From assembly GCA_032622095.1 (NCBI GenBank), contig CP136063.1:29512987-29576986 (forward strand): a DNA stretch of 64,000 bases. Reading direction: 5' to 3'. Within the stretch, counting starts at the first letter, position 1. Each line of letters opens with the position of its first letter. The notes under the pieces are model-generated. The model worked only from the letters and a program-made list of their open reading frames with translations, was not told where the DNA came from and did no database searches. Of this stretch, positions 1 to 12,664 are shown in pieces. The stretch is from Siphonodentalium dalli. Taxonomy: Eukaryota; Mollusca; Scaphopoda; Gadilida; Siphonodentaliidae. Made by a program: the position numbers and the translations under genes.

Positions 1-1690
1 TATCCTAGCATATAGCCCATGCTATTTCCTTTCCAAAAAGGTACGACAAGTAATATAGGCGACATATGCAGGGAGACGGAGAAAACTACACACACTACCA
101 CCGGACCGGTATACCTGTCTTACGGGATATAGCAAAGGCAAAAAAATCATTTGTTTCCTGTTATGTGGCCAAAAAATTCCAGGTAGGTATGTCAATTTTT
201 TTCTTTATTTTGCATTAAAAAAAAAACATTATTTTCAATTTCACGCTAAAATTACGGGTAATATTGACTGCAATTACCATGGGTGAAATAAAATGCTACC
301 ATTATGATTGCATCATTGAAATTCCCTCAAAATAATATGTCCTGTGAGGCGATGTTTATCAGTGAACATTGACCAGATTTAAAATGTAGACTTCTACCAT
401 ACAAATCGAAGAATGCAACATAACTGTTGTGTTCTATGGTAAATATATGTTGGAACAGTCAATACAAATGACAGTCGCATAAGTTAACTTTTCTATATAT
501 TTAAATATTTCTCGAGGCAGCGCAAATTTTTCCAGGTAGGTAGGGTAATAGGAAACAATGAGAGGCCGATCACGATCGGCAGATGTTAACCCATCCCTTG
601 GCGATAATAAATTACTATGATCGGAGTTTTGGTGTTGAATTATAGAGTATACTGTTATGTACTATTATAGAGAATGTACATAACACAAATTATTGGAATT
701 TATGGGTCACTCGCATTTTAATAAGAGAATGCATTGGTACAGCTAAACCACCACAACCTCGGGTTAGATGTGAAAGGTGACCTGGACATGGAATCTTCGG
801 GTTAAGAGAGTCCAATTTAAGTTTACAATAATACTGTATCAAATTATACCAACAATATAGTATACAGGTTAGCCACCTCACTGCTGACCCATTAATATCA
901 ATTATATAGCAGAGTCGTCAACAAATCACAGGAATTGTTTATGTTGAACACTGACCTCTCTATTAAACCAATAACAATTATAATGACCTCAGACATCTGA
1001 AGATATCACTCTACAGCACAGATATCCGAGTCTACTGTTAATATCATGTGATGTTTATTGTTGAATCTTTATTTTAAATTAGATACCATAGCTTTCTTAA
1101 TCAGATTATTTGCACATCAATTGGCATAAGAGACATCAGAAAATAACATAGCCATATCACTAGCTAAGTAGTCCAAAGGTATGGGATGGAATTGGTGAAT
1201 TGGATTTAATGTCGCTCCAAACAAATTTACCAGTACATAACACAAGATTTTGGACCGATTTAAACAAATTTGGTGTGGTTAATTATTTCAAAAAAATAAA
1301 TATTTTATTATATATTTTCTATTTATTAATTTTTTTGTTTTTGGTAGTTAAATTGAGCAAGAAAATCAATCTAAATATTTGTAATTTTTTTTAATAGTGA
1401 ATATTTTTTTTTTTAAAGGGCCACAACTCAGTGAAAACTAGTCGGATCAAACCCATATTCGAAATTGATCTGTATTTGAGGCTGGGAAACTCACATACCA
1501 AAATTGGTTGCGATAAGATTGGAAATGTTTCAGTTATCACATTATGCGTAAAGTGTCTATGGATGGACAGACAGACGGACGAACGACGAGTGGTCAATCC
1601 AGACAACGACACTATGTTTACCATACTGTGGTATGGGTAAACATAAAAAGGTTATTTTTAAGCCTAAGGTTCTGACCGGTATACTCGTCT
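1..1690. other. AT-rich non-coding DNA, no gene recognised
   Basis: Only short open frames with no family resemblance occur here. A purine-rich stretch near 1560-1590 (GGACAGACAGACGGACGAAC) resembles a similar stretch near 3640-3660, so both may be remnants of one dispersed repeat. I see no splice-bounded exon. Confidence 0.5.
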
Positions 1691-1704
1691 TACATGTTGA
1701 AAGC

Positions 1705-1789
1705 ACAGGTCCCCAGAACAAAAATTGAACCCACTCTATAGAATGAAGTATTATTGGGGGTGGGGTCAATTTTTGTTCCGGGGACCTGT
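1705..1789. repeat. Short foldback (inverted repeat)
   Basis: Two arms of about 28 bp (1705-1733 and 1762-1789) are near-perfect reverse complements around a loop of about 28 bp. The outer right flank reads GTTGAAAGGGTTAA, which resembles the right end of the large TTAA transposon described at 12602-21309, but the left flank shows no matching end. It is probably a short MITE remnant. Confidence 0.6.
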
Positions 1790-1809
1790 GGTTGAAAGGG
1801 TTAAGTTTC

Positions 1810-3030
1810 CTCGCTGTGGACATACAATTTACTTATTGTTTTTTATGAAAAACTTAATCTGGTCCCAGGGTCAAGCACTGAGGACAGGAGCCTTCCTCAT
1901 AGGCTCCAGACATTGAAATTTCCCTGGTAGGCTATTACAAGCAGGGAAGGATCCAGGGCTCTTTTGATACCTGTTACAGGTTTGGGCGCCCAAACTCTGG
2001 TGTCCTAAATGCCCCCAAATTGCAAGTGCATAGTTTTATTAAAGCTGAATTTTCTATATTTTGAAGGAAAATATTATATTATAATTCAACAACATGCAAT
2101 GCAAATCATCAATATACAGTTGATATAGAGTCTTTATTTGCTTAATCAAGTGTCCAGTGAGAAATATTTGAACCCTTTCATGACTGGGGCTTCTTGAAAT
2201 TTTGCTAAATTCCTGTGCCAATGCATTCTCTTATATACATGAGAGCCTCCCATCTAAGGAGCCTCGCATATATAAGATAATACATTGGCCTTTATCGTGA
2301 CCTTGTACATGTAAGCCAGTGCATTTTCTTATGCAGGCTCTTCGGCATATCATGGTCCCAAAACAGGTGTCCCCAAAAAATTCCTGGATCCATCCCTGAT
2401 TACAAGTGAAATACTTTCCTAGATGCTTTAAATATGGATAGCAGCCTTTTGTTCATCAGTCCATTTGTTCCGGATGGTTGATTTTCTCCGTCTTTATTTT
2501 GGTTGTTCTGAAGAAGCGGCATGTGTGACGTCATTAGTTCTTTGTTTTGTAGAAGACGTCTGTATTTCTTGTGATTGCACATGTATGTCTTGTATATCTT
2601 CTGATTGTTCTGCATCACCAAATTCTGTCAATTTATCAAAGAGGTAATTTTACATTCTGATGACAACTGCGCACCCTGAATGCCCTCTAATAGAGAAATG
2701 TGCGTTGATTGATCACTTTACTTACTTAACACATATGCACTGAGCTATGAAACAGCCAATGCAAAAGCTTAGCTTGTCAGAAATTTGACCCAATGTTGGT
2801 CACAATGTTGTTTACTGCCCAATATTGATTAGGTTACCGGATACCTGGCAACGTAATTGGGCTGAATATAGAAAATTTGTTGTGCCCATAAATATAACAG
2901 TCCAGAATTCTCTGGCTATATTTAGGCTATGCCCATCTGCTAGTGAGGAAATTGATGCCAATGTTTTGAGATCGTGTACCAGCATGTAGTCCAAAATTGG
3001 ATTAATTTAATAACAGAGGTGATATAAGAG
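1810..3030. other. Non-coding DNA, no gene recognised
   Basis: No supportable coding region. The stretch contains the small foldback at 2217-2288 and otherwise shows no structure that I can name. Confidence 0.45.
2217..2288. repeat. Foldback element, copy 1
   Basis: The arms carry AATGCATTCTCTTATA and its near reverse complement around a short GC-richer loop. The same design recurs at 57851-57914, so this is a dispersed foldback family rather than a chance palindrome. Confidence 0.6.
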
Positions 3031-3431
3031 GGTATCACCCCCTCCCCCTGAATCCTGAATACGAGTTAATTTGGGGGGGGGGGGGGGTGAATCCTGAATA
3101 CCAGTTAATTTTGGGGGGTGAATCCTGAATACATGTTAAGAAATAATATGCGATAAATGACATACAAATTGACGCCGGTGTCACATTATGGGCGTTATGA
3201 TACGATTAATGATACTTTATGATGGCATTGTGGTCGAATATGCCCAAGAAGCTATTCTACCCAGTCATTCATAAAGATAACTAGCACAACAATATTATTT
3301 TGCGCCATCAAAACCTACGTCCAATATGTTTTGCTTGAACCTGAATACCAGTTAATTCGGGGGTATGAATCCCGCGTACGGCTTCAAAACACCCTGAATC
3401 CGGCGTACCGAAGGGGGGGGGGGGTGATACC
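3031..3431. repeat. G/C-homopolymer-rich element with terminal inverted repeat
   Basis: The element opens with GGTATCACCCCC and closes with the reverse complement GGGGGTGATACC. Inside, a module reading TGAATCCTGAATAC followed by AGTTAATT and a run of G recurs at about 3050, 3090, 3120 and 3350. The G run near 3073-3087 is about 15 bases long. The layout suggests a non-autonomous DNA element with internal tandem modules. The superfamily is unknown. Confidence 0.6.
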
Positions 3432-4690
3432 ATCAAAGCATGACAGACAAAGGACAAACACTTCTTCATAATATCAGTATACTAGCTATGTGCCCGCTGA
3501 CTCCGCGGTAGATTTCATGTCATCAAGGTCATATGATAGGGGCAGTATGACTCTGTACAGTGCATACAAAAAGTGAAGTCTATCCAAATATATTATCGAT
3601 TCCAAGATAAAGTTAAAGGTAATTTGTGGGTACCTGTATGGAAGGATGGGCAGACAGACATGATGAGGTTACTGCCCACCCCAAAATACCTCTATATACC
3701 AAACTTAATCTCTATGGGCAATGTAGTTCCTGAGACAGTTAAAAGTCACTTGGTCATACACAAGGTCACAGGAACATCGGAAGGGCAAATTATCTTGACA
3801 GCATTCCCAAATTATACCCTTCCAGTCCCAAAATACCTTAGATAGCAAATTTTGTTGATATAGGCCCAATAGTTTACGAGTGTACCTGATTAAGAGAAAG
3901 CATGCGCCTTATTCTGACCCAAGTTATAAACTTAAAGAGGCATATGTCAGAAACTAATAGAATTAATATTCTGAGAAATTAGTTTGCTGTTTTAATTAAG
4001 GTCTTAAAAATCAAGAAATAATCCAGTAACAATTTAAACCAATATCTTTCAAGTGACTGTATAACAACTGAAGTTATTTATTATATGACTATAGTTTTCT
4101 CTCCCCGTATCTTGCTTAAACGCGTTCTAGTTTTTCTATTAGAAAACAAGAGTGTTTTTTTCTCCGATTTCTTATGCTACTCAGCATGTCATCGATGTCG
4201 TCATTTTGTAAACATCATATACTGAATCATCAATGAAGCGAGAAATCGATTCATTCGTTTCTAGGCCTAAATATGTTACGATCTGAACTAAAAGATGTTC
4301 ATTTAGTAATTAATTGAACCATATCATGAATATTCTTTTGTTATAGCAATCCGCAAGCTATTACCTTTGAGGAATTATTATTTGCTGATCGTCGAAGTCT
4401 CAGAATATCAATCGACCTACACCTACCAGTAAGTTGGGAGAAAAGTCTCATTTTTCATTGAACTTTTGGCAACTCAGAACGCCAGTAGTCATATAATAAA
4501 CGCTTTATCTATACAGGGTAGTGATAAGTATCGCAGTATCGCGTCTCATTGAGATCAGATTGCTGTATCAAGTTCAACCTCACTGCCAAAAACAGCTCGT
4601 TTGATACAGATCTGACTTCAACTCGACGTGATATGGCAGACCATATCACTATACTTATTGATAATGTGTATGTATAACAACTAAAGTTAC
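3432..4690. other. Non-coding DNA, no gene recognised
   Basis: A 90-codon open frame at 3573-3845 on the plus strand shows no recognisable family or splice context and is not annotated as a gene. Nothing else is recognised. Confidence 0.4.
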
Positions 4691-4694
4691 TTAC

Positions 4695-4942
4695 CAACTT
4701 CTGAATCAGCATCCATTTCTATTTCATCCAAAGATTTGCCCTAATACTTGTGCACATTCCCCTTCGCTACCACTCGAAGCAGTTTACTGTATTTACATAG
4801 TTGTAGGGTCTTTTCCGGCAGTCTGTAATATTCTCTGTGAGTGCGTATATCATGTCCCATAAAGTTAGCTAAAACATCCAACTCATTGTTCTTCAAATTC
4901 ATGAGCTGTGATACAGTTGCCACATATAACATCTAACACAGC
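4695..4942 (-). pseudogene. Decayed exon of a tyrosine-recombinase-like protein (C-terminal part)
   Basis: On the minus strand a pyrimidine-rich TTTTTCAG acceptor (AG at 4944-4943) and a GTAAGT donor (4694-4689) bound a 248-nt exon. Its frame reads VATVSQLMNLKNNELDVL, then NFMGHDIRTHREYYRLPE, then KGK-type residues and SLDEIEMD. The GH...HREYY string looks like the final His/Tyr box of tyrosine recombinases, as in Crypton-derived proteins common in aquatic animals; that family assignment is from memory. Two in-frame stops (just before the first Met and in HKY-stop-GKSLDEI) make this copy non-functional as it stands. No neighbouring exons of the same gene were recognised. Confidence 0.55.
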
Positions 4943-6118
4943 CTGAAAAATAAATGAATAAATAAATAAATGATTTGAAAGTTATATTTAATGTTTACAC
5001 TTAATCAAAACTTCTGAAGCAACAAAACAATATTAGTATTGCTCGGACATGACGGCTACCGGAATTTCCGGAAACATAATCTAAATTGGACTCTATATAG
5101 ATTATTGATTAAAATGCCCATGATCTATGTTGTACCTAAGCGGACCGCAGATTTGATGAAGAATGGTACAGAATTTCAGATAACTCAAAAGTATGTTCAC
5201 TGAGGGACATATAGTACCGGTAGCTAAATAAAATAATGTCTATCAAATCCAGAAGACAAGATTTATTGACAAGATAACTACTAGTAACTCTCTGATACCT
5301 ACATGTACCGAGGTGGATTGGCCGATTGGGAGACCAGGTAAATTCCCGATGGGCCGGAGGCCGGAAAATTCTGATTCCACGTGATTTTCTATCAAGCGAG
5401 AATCTGAGGGTTTTTTTTACAGTTTGGGGGGGGGGGGGGTATATGTAGTTGGGCCGCAAATGAAACTGATGTGGGCCGCCACATGTGTTGTTTAACCAGC
5501 CTAACTGGCCAATCATAATTTTGTCATTAAATGAACTTGTCAGCATCATATAACACCACGTAAAGACCCGGTTAATCTCGAGATATTAACGGTAACTCCC
5601 AGCTGTAAATCCCCCAAAAATTGAGGCCAGTCTAGATGCTACTAGTACCTAGGAATAGCGATTTTCTTGTATAGTTTTCAAAATTTTCTCACCCCGGGCC
5701 AAACAACCATGGACAGCCCGGTGTGTCCTGGTCTCTTGTCTGTAGCCGTGTGTATTTGTCTGAGGTTAGACCGCTAGATGTAAGAATTTATGCAATTTTT
5801 CAGGTAAAAATAACTGAATGGTCTCATACCAGGAATATATAGAACCATGGTTGATGAATTTATAGGATATTAGGCCAGAGCACTGAGGTGCAGGGGGGGT
5901 GTGCAATGGAATTATGCAAAAACATGTATTTGGTCTGATTTAGATTCAAGAGGGGGGGGGGGGGGTGCAGTTGGAATTCCAAGGTGGACACCCCCCAAAC
6001 AGAGACACTCCTCCACTCGGCACCTCGGCAACTGCCTTTTGCAGATGGGCCAGTATTATATTCATTTCCCAGGCCGATTTTTTGGCCCAGTCCGCCTCTG
6101 TACATGTAACAGGGTCTA
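4943..6118. other. Non-coding DNA with poly-G tracts
   Basis: Long G runs occur near 5427-5440 and 5952-5965. A segment at 5230-5300 is repeated at 6790-6848. No gene is supported; open frames across the G runs are compositional. Confidence 0.4.
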
Positions 6119-6522
6119 TTATCAACTGGTACATAAAGTAAAAGTTGAGTGACAACAGATTAAGTGCTAAATTAGCTAGACTGTGAGCGGTTTATACTGT
6201 ACATGCATCAACATTAAGAAGCCGGGCAAAATGGCACATATGTGATTGTGTTCATTTTCGTTGCGTTGGGAGGATGCATATGTTCTTGCACACCAACATT
6301 GCGAGGACAATTTTTTAGTTATGAGGACATTGTGTGTACATGGGATGTCTGTAGAATGAATGAGACGTAGGTATCGAAATAATCGGTAACGAATCGCAAT
6401 TTGCGATAAATAAAGGCACTATAGTACGATAACAATCATAAGATTACACTCATTCTATCACATTTAGCGATGTTATGTGGTCAACATCCCCGTCCGTTCC
6501 CGTTCAAACACTAAAATGCATT
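6119..6522. repeat. Direct duplication, unit A
   Basis: This block of about 0.4 kb is repeated at 6859-7252 with small indels. Both copies start with TATCAACTGGTA and run through TTGCGTTGGGAGGA and TCGGTAACGAATCGCAATTT-like stretches. No coding potential is evident. Confidence 0.75.
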
Positions 6523-6858
6523 AGGACTCTCCCATTCTATGGAACCTATCTTCTTTATTTCAAAACTGCATTGGAGGAATTATTTACCAGAGGAGAGTGT
6601 AAACTTGAGAAATCCTCACATTCGTCACACAATTTGTGACAAACACTTGTGAATACATCCAGTGATATTTTTATTAACCAACTTAATAGGAAAATTATTC
6701 AATCTAAAATCGTCCAACACTCATGTTCATTTGAAAGTATATAGAAATTCGCGATTCATTTTTCAAAACATTTTGATCCAAGATGAGACGTCTATCGAAT
6801 CCAGAAGACAAGATTTATTGACAAGAAGATAACTAACTCTCTCATACTTAACAGGGAT

Positions 6859-7252
6859 TATTATCAACTGGTAGATAAAGTAAAAGTTGAGTGTGACAAC
6901 AGATGAAGTGCTAATATATCTAGACTGTGAGCGGATTATACTGAGCATGCATCAACATTAAAAGGCCGGGCAAAATGCCACATATGTGATTGTGTTCGTT
7001 TTCGTTGCGTTGGGAGGACACGTACATGTATGTGCTTGCACAACAACATTGCGAGGACAATTTTATTTATGAGGACATTGTGTGTACATCGGATGTCTGT
7101 AGAATGAATGAGACGTAGGGATCGAAATAACCGGTAACGAATCGCAATTTGCGATAAAGGCAGTATTACGATAAGATTACACTAATTCAATCACATTTAG
7201 CGATGTTATGTGGTCAACATTACCGTCCGTTCTCGTTCAAACACTAAAATGC
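6859..7252. repeat. Direct duplication, unit B
   Basis: Second copy of the 6119-6522 block. Shared flanking words (GATCCAAGATGAGACGT near 6775 and 7285; CCAGAAGACAAGATTTATTG near 5245 and 6800) show that the duplicated segment is larger than the core and was partly rearranged. Confidence 0.75.
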
Positions 7253-7300
7253 ATCATTCGCAATTCATTTTTAAAAACTTATTTTGATCCAAGATGAGAC

Positions 7301-9540
7301 GTTCATCAAAATATCCCCAGAGATTGGACTGTTTGTATGACATTTTTGTTTAATGTTTGAAGGGGTATGGACCGATTTAAGTAGTTTGTTCAGATTCACG
7401 GTGGGAATGAGAGACAAACCATAATTCGTGACCGATAAATCAACCAAATCATGGCTGTATTCTGTTGGCGATCAGCGATGAACAACAAAAACATAGAAGC
7501 CTTTCATGTTCTTTGAAGATGACCGACATACGTCGACGTTCATGAAGTTGATGGCCAAATTCGGTCAAGGTCGAATGACATCGCTTTTGAATCACTTGCC
7601 TTTGATAGGGACATGGTCATTAGGTTCTATTATTGGGTGGTCGGCGGGATACACTGAAGCCTTTGAGCCAATTATACCATGGCAAGTGGTCTAATCAGGG
7701 TTCATACAGGTTCCCATAGTCTAAATTTAAGCTTTAAAATTCAAGGACTTCAAGGACATTCTCATTACTGTACAATGCCACATGTATGGATATGAGAGGG
7801 GTATTACTCATGCCCCATGAAGGCAGAGAATAAATTCAATGTGGATCACTGAATCGTTACTATCCATGTTTCACTTCAGTTCGAATTCGCACCTACCGCT
7901 TGCCTAATTTTTATTCAGCGTACGCGTTTTATTGCGTGCCTAAAACAAACAATTAATGCTTTGTGCGATGTTGACAATACAATGCTTCTCTTGTTCCAAA
8001 CAAAAATAAATGGGAGATTACCCAATAGCAAGAACCAAACATGCAGGAGGCCACTGTTAATAAAACCCGCCGCATTTCACTTTTTGGTAATAATAATAGC
8101 GCATTTCCTTTATTATCGTCAACGCATGGCAAATTTTCCAGAGTTCGTGTCGAACCAGACGGGGGATCAATTTACAACTTCCATCAAGGATTTTTCTCAA
8201 AATCCGTTGCATGTTTTCGTTGTACTGATCATGTTGATAATGTTGATCACAAACTGTGACGCAGACTCCACTATCCAATGTTTCCTCGATAACGTAAAGC
8301 TTGATGACGGATCCGACATAGGTATTTCGGGTGTCGGTGACGTTGAGGTCGGCAGCGACTGGGGTAATTTTGATCTCAGTCGAAAAGGCACACTATCTAC
8401 TATCACTGTACGTGATTTACGCGCGGATGTCGCGGGAATAATTTATTGCATATGAGAGTGGGCCTTGGAGAAACCAACAACCAAAAGATGAACAGAATGA
8501 AGGTTCCCCATCTGATGACTGAGTCAAGGCCGAAAACTTTCAATGATGTGTTGATGTCAAACTCTTTATGGTGATATTTTTTCAATGTATGTAAATAATC
8601 ACATATAATGTAAATGTGGATATTTAGCCTGCCATGTAATACGAGTCTCAGCTGTCTGGCCATCGACGCAGTCCTGTCTGGAATTTTGCGCGCCGGTGTA
8701 GGTAGTGACGTCATGATGTACGTCTTGATGTCATGACGCCTTTACTGGTTTCCCAAGAAGCAATCTTAAAATGACTCTGCGATCTTTCAATCGGAACTTA
8801 AAAGTTTCCGTTTGTCGGCCTTGAACTTTAAGAATATTTCATCAATTTTTTAGGCAGAAATACCGTTAGAAAATTGAAGATAATATGTAAACGGACAGCA
8901 AGGTCGCTAGATTCCTCTTTCGGGGTAAATATTTTTAATAATTTTATGAAATATGTAAACAAAACTTTTTCATGCAATTTAACTTTTTTGTTAACCAGAG
9001 CTTTTGTTCAATTTACATTCACTTTTTGAAAATATATTTGGCTTTAGGAGCATGATGTTCCTACATATGATGAAGTATAGCTAACAGTTGCTAGATCAAA
9101 GTTTTTTATTTTTGCCCTGGAGCATTTTGCCCAATTACACATTTCGAGGTGGCATGATTAATCTATAGTATACAAAATGGCGACCGTTGCCAACAATAGA
9201 ATTATGGACTCCGCTGACCCTGGCTGACCCTTCAGTTATGAATAAATTATCCTATTTTAGGTGATTTCAATTTATTTTTAGATTGGGCCGAAAAAGTCCA
9301 TTATATATATCTCATATTCGCATACGTATACCCTGGTCGCTTCGCTTCCGCGGCTTTGCCGCGGGAGAGCGGGCGCTATAATAGCAATTAGAATACTGTA
9401 TGAACTTGAATTTGTTTGGTGAAAAGAATACACTGGAAATATTTTACATACTTCCCCTGGACCCACACATATCTGTGTTGGGTGACAAGCACAACCATGA
9501 CACAATTAGTTGATTTTACATGAGGTCAAGACAGACAAAA
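7301..9540. other. Non-coding DNA, no gene recognised
   Basis: A 164-codon open frame at 7961-8455 (plus) has a hydrophobic stretch and an acidic C-terminal half but no recognisable domain, and overlapping open frames on the other strand are equally long. I cannot support it as a gene. A perfect GC hairpin CCGCGGCTTTGCCGCGG lies near 9347-9363. Confidence 0.4.
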
Positions 9541-9543
9541 ATT

Positions 9544-9676
9544 ACAGTTACTGGACATAAATAAAGTCCCAAAAATAAGGTTTTAATTGAGTTTCGAAAT
9601 CGGTATCCTTCTACTTCGTTATAAGGATACCGATTTCTAAACTCGATTAAAACCTTATTGACAGTCCAGTAACTGT
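9544..9676. repeat. Foldback element
   Basis: Two arms of about 55-60 bp are reverse complements, from ACAGTTACTGG on the left to CCAGTAACTGT on the right, meeting at a 12-bp loop near 9619-9630. This is a nearly continuous palindrome typical of foldback MITEs. Confidence 0.75.
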
Positions 9677-9718
9677 GCAAAAATAGAACAATCTAGTTGT
9701 GTCATTCCGGACAGGCCA

Positions 9719-10052
9719 CTGGACCTGGGTTGGCGATTATCGCAATACGATAGGGGAACACTTTGACGTTCGTACTCATATTTCACCAATTTTTGTACCT
9801 GGATTGCCTGTCCTAAGTTTCACGGGAAAATGGCTAATTTGATTCTATTTGTCGTTATATACATATTTATCACCCCATTTATTATTCATTTTCATAAAAA
9901 TAAAATAAAAGAAGCCGAAGATGACATGTTTAAAATGTTTGAAGCATGAATTTGGCGATATGTTGTTACCAGAGTACGTTATACTTGTGATGGTTACGTT
10001 ACGCACACGGTGTTCCCCTATCGTATTGCGATAATCGCCAACCCTGGACCTG
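9719..10052. mobile_element. MITE with 9-bp target-site duplication (MULE-like by inference)
   Basis: A 316-bp element (9728-10043) begins GGTTGGCGATTATCGCAATA and ends with its reverse complement; the inverted repeat is at least 35 bp. It is flanked by a perfect 9-bp direct repeat CTGGACCTG at 9719-9727 and 10044-10052. A 9-bp duplication is the hallmark of Mutator-like elements, so a non-autonomous MULE is the likely class. There is no internal gene. Confidence 0.8.
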
Positions 10053-10430
10053 GACGTATATTTACTCGACGATTACATGTACCTAATTTGGATTTAATTA
10101 TTCTACTAGCTTACAGGTTGGTTTGGTTTTTTTAAATCTCGGCGTCTTTCACCCACAATCGCAAAACATTGAAAACCGAGAATGACAAAATTCGCGCTGT
10201 ACCTAAAAATATAAATAAACTGGTCACGGAGAACGGGGACCAAAATAGAGCGACAAACACGCCCGTAGTCACTCGCAAATTAAATGATATTTTGTAAAAA
10301 TCGATCCCAATAGTATAAGTAATCCAGATTCCCATGAACATTAAATTTAATAAGATCTGGACAGCCTTTATATTGCTCATTCAAATTTCGAAACCACTGT
10401 TGCAGTGTCCTTGAAGGTGTCAAACTAACA
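10053..10430. other. Non-coding DNA, no gene recognised
   Basis: An 82-codon hydrophobic open frame at 10132-10380 (minus) has no recognisable family and no splice context. Nothing is supported here. Confidence 0.35.
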
Positions 10431-11126
10431 GGCCCCATATGAAAACGGCCCCATGCGAAGTCGGCCCCATTAATTAGAAGGGATTAAATCGGCTTAATTT
10501 TATTGACATAGTGTTTATGTTGGCTAATTTTGAGGTCCCCAACTTAATTTGATTGATTTAATATAGTTTTTGTGCAGGCCAATTGTGAAATCCACAATGT
10601 TTTCTTAGTTGTAATAACAAAATGAGCTACACTTTTGGGCAGTCACGGACTGCGGCTCAGTTATAACTTCACAATGATAGTTGTCGACAGACAATTAAAG
10701 AAAGCGCGAAGTACATGTACATGTACTGTTGATTGCTGCTTTATAGCGAACGAAGCCATTAGCTCATTATTCTCACTCGGATTTATAGACGTAGCCTACT
10801 AATATAAGGTTAGCCCAGCTGTCCGATTTTTATACATTAATTAATAATTCGGCACAATGCCTGTTGACTGCGTTTTCTCAGGCCTACATATGATTTGATA
10901 AGTCAGCTACTACGATGGATCGCAGATATTGAAATTGTTAATTGAATTTATTATTATATTGTCATTATTAATATTATTATCAGTTTCATAATTCATATCA
11001 TAAAATAACTAAAGAATGATTATAATCAATGGTTTTGTTATATTTGGGTGACGACTTATCTGGGACCGACTTCGCGTGGGGCCGTCTTCGTTTGGGGCCG
11101 ACTTCGCGCGGGGCCGACTTCTCATG
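10431..11126. repeat. Element with inverted clusters of a GAAGTCGGCCCC motif
   Basis: The left end carries three GGCCCCAT units spaced 16-18 bp, including GCGAAGTCGGCCCCAT. The right end (11055-11126) carries four such units in inverted orientation. The 0.6 kb between is AT-rich and non-coding. Repeated subterminal motifs at both ends in opposite orientation are typical of transposase-binding sites of a DNA transposon. The superfamily is unknown and no clear target duplication was found. Confidence 0.55.
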
Positions 11127-12480
11127 TATTCCTTGCATCTTTTGAACCATATTCGTATATCCTAATTTCCATGCATCACAATACTTTTCCTAAAACTAAA
11201 CTGTTTTAATATAATTTCCTGAATATTACTTGGTTAAAACTGGACAAGAAGCCAACAGTTATTTATTATATTTGCAGTTCAACTTTACTGATGATATGAA
11301 GCACCGAGGACAGCATATACATGTAGTGTTTAACGTACCAAGGGTCAAGCAAATTTGAAATTATTGTTGTTGTTGTGTTGGACATACCTCCTTTATTAAT
11401 GAGGAGCACCCCACGTGTGGGTTAAAATAAATATAAAACCTAGTCTTAGTTGTGAGACAATAAAATGTGAGGTTAAACTGTAATGGTTAAAAAGTAATGG
11501 TTAAGAATAAGATTGCATTACTTAAGTTATGTACACTTGGTTTGTTTGTTTGTTTTTTATTTTCTGTGCGATGTTTATGTACATGTGATTTTGAGCTTCA
11601 ATTAGCTCTCAGTAGCTCATACAGCTCTATTATTACAGCACCAGGGACCTTGAAATTGAATAAACGATAGAGAGATCACAGAACACAACAACAATGTCAA
11701 CATTAACAGTCAACAACAACAATTCAATTTAAAATAAAAAAAATAATCTCCAATTTAGTCAGATAATGTTTGTTTGTTTCATTCTGTAGTCACTCTTCAC
11801 TGACTAAATTGTCACTGGTGAAAAGTATTCTCTGGTGCTTTAAGTTTAATCACATCATGACACATGTGCTGTTCACGGAGCTGCGACAGACATTTCCAAA
11901 TCACGAAAAATGAAAATCAAATGGTCAATCCCGTTTTCCGAAACTACCCTGCTCGCCCCTATTAAAAGTAATACATGATCGGTTAGATAAACTCATTTAG
12001 ATTAGAAAGAATATATATATTTAACTTTATTTCTTTAAATATTTATACTAACTATACTTACTTTGATAGAAAATACTTCTGATCTTTTTAAAAATGGCTG
12101 CTAAATGCACTAGAAATGAAGCGGAAACAAGAGACCTTTGATTGGACGACTCACAAATCGTCACCGGAAGGACCGCTTTGATTGGTTAAAAATGTTAGTA
12201 CTCCGAAGAGTCGAGCGTTTTCATTGGCTATCTATACACTCGTGTAATATAGTTTGTTTGTGCGAAGCGACCCGCGATTCGCCAATGGAATATTTTTGTG
12301 TATGTGTGTGTGGGTTCAGAATACAAACCGAGTTATGGGGACCGTTCCTAAAATTGAAATACACAATCAGAATGTAGTTTTGATACCATTGCAAGGACAT
12401 CATTGTGAGGACATTGGAATGTCCTCATAAACCAAATGGTACGCACAACGTTGGTGTGCAAACATGTGTATGTCCTCCCA
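11127..12480. other. Non-coding DNA, no gene recognised
   Basis: AT-rich sequence with short (TTTG)n and (CAA)n runs near 11541-11560 and 11690-11720. No exon or RNA gene was recognised. Confidence 0.4.
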
Positions 12481-12483
12481 ACC

Positions 12484-12601
12484 CCAGGTAAACAAACCCA
12501 CACACACACACACCCACACAGATTTCCAAAAATATATAATAGATATATATAACTACGTACCGGTATTGTGACATTGTTCTATTCTACTCTCCGCTGCTTA
12601 A
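12484..12601 (+). repeat. Zinc-finger cassette leader, copy 1, left part
   Basis: A (CA)n tract followed by GATTTCCAAAAATATATAAT, ACTACG and CCGCTGCTTAA matches the leader at 50381-50520 and part of that at 47381-47497. The leader stops at TTAA (12598-12601) and resumes at 21310, so the 8.7 kb between is an insertion. Confidence 0.8.
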
Positions 12602-12613
12602 CCCTTTGAACCC
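12602..12613. repeat. Left terminal inverted repeat of the TTAA transposon
   Basis: CCCTTTGAACCC is directly preceded by the TTAA target. Complementarity with the other end stops after these 12 bases. Confidence 0.85.
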
Positions 12614-12664
12614 TGGCGCCCCACAGTGATCGACACCCTGACCCGGGGCTCCCAGTGGTATGTC

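Noticed and set aside
3573-3845. 90-codon plus-strand open frame
   Set aside because: Embedded in repeat-like sequence with a GGGCAGACAGACA run; no family resemblance.
7961-8455. 164-codon plus-strand open frame
   Set aside because: No recognisable domain, no splice or promoter support, and several competing frames on both strands.
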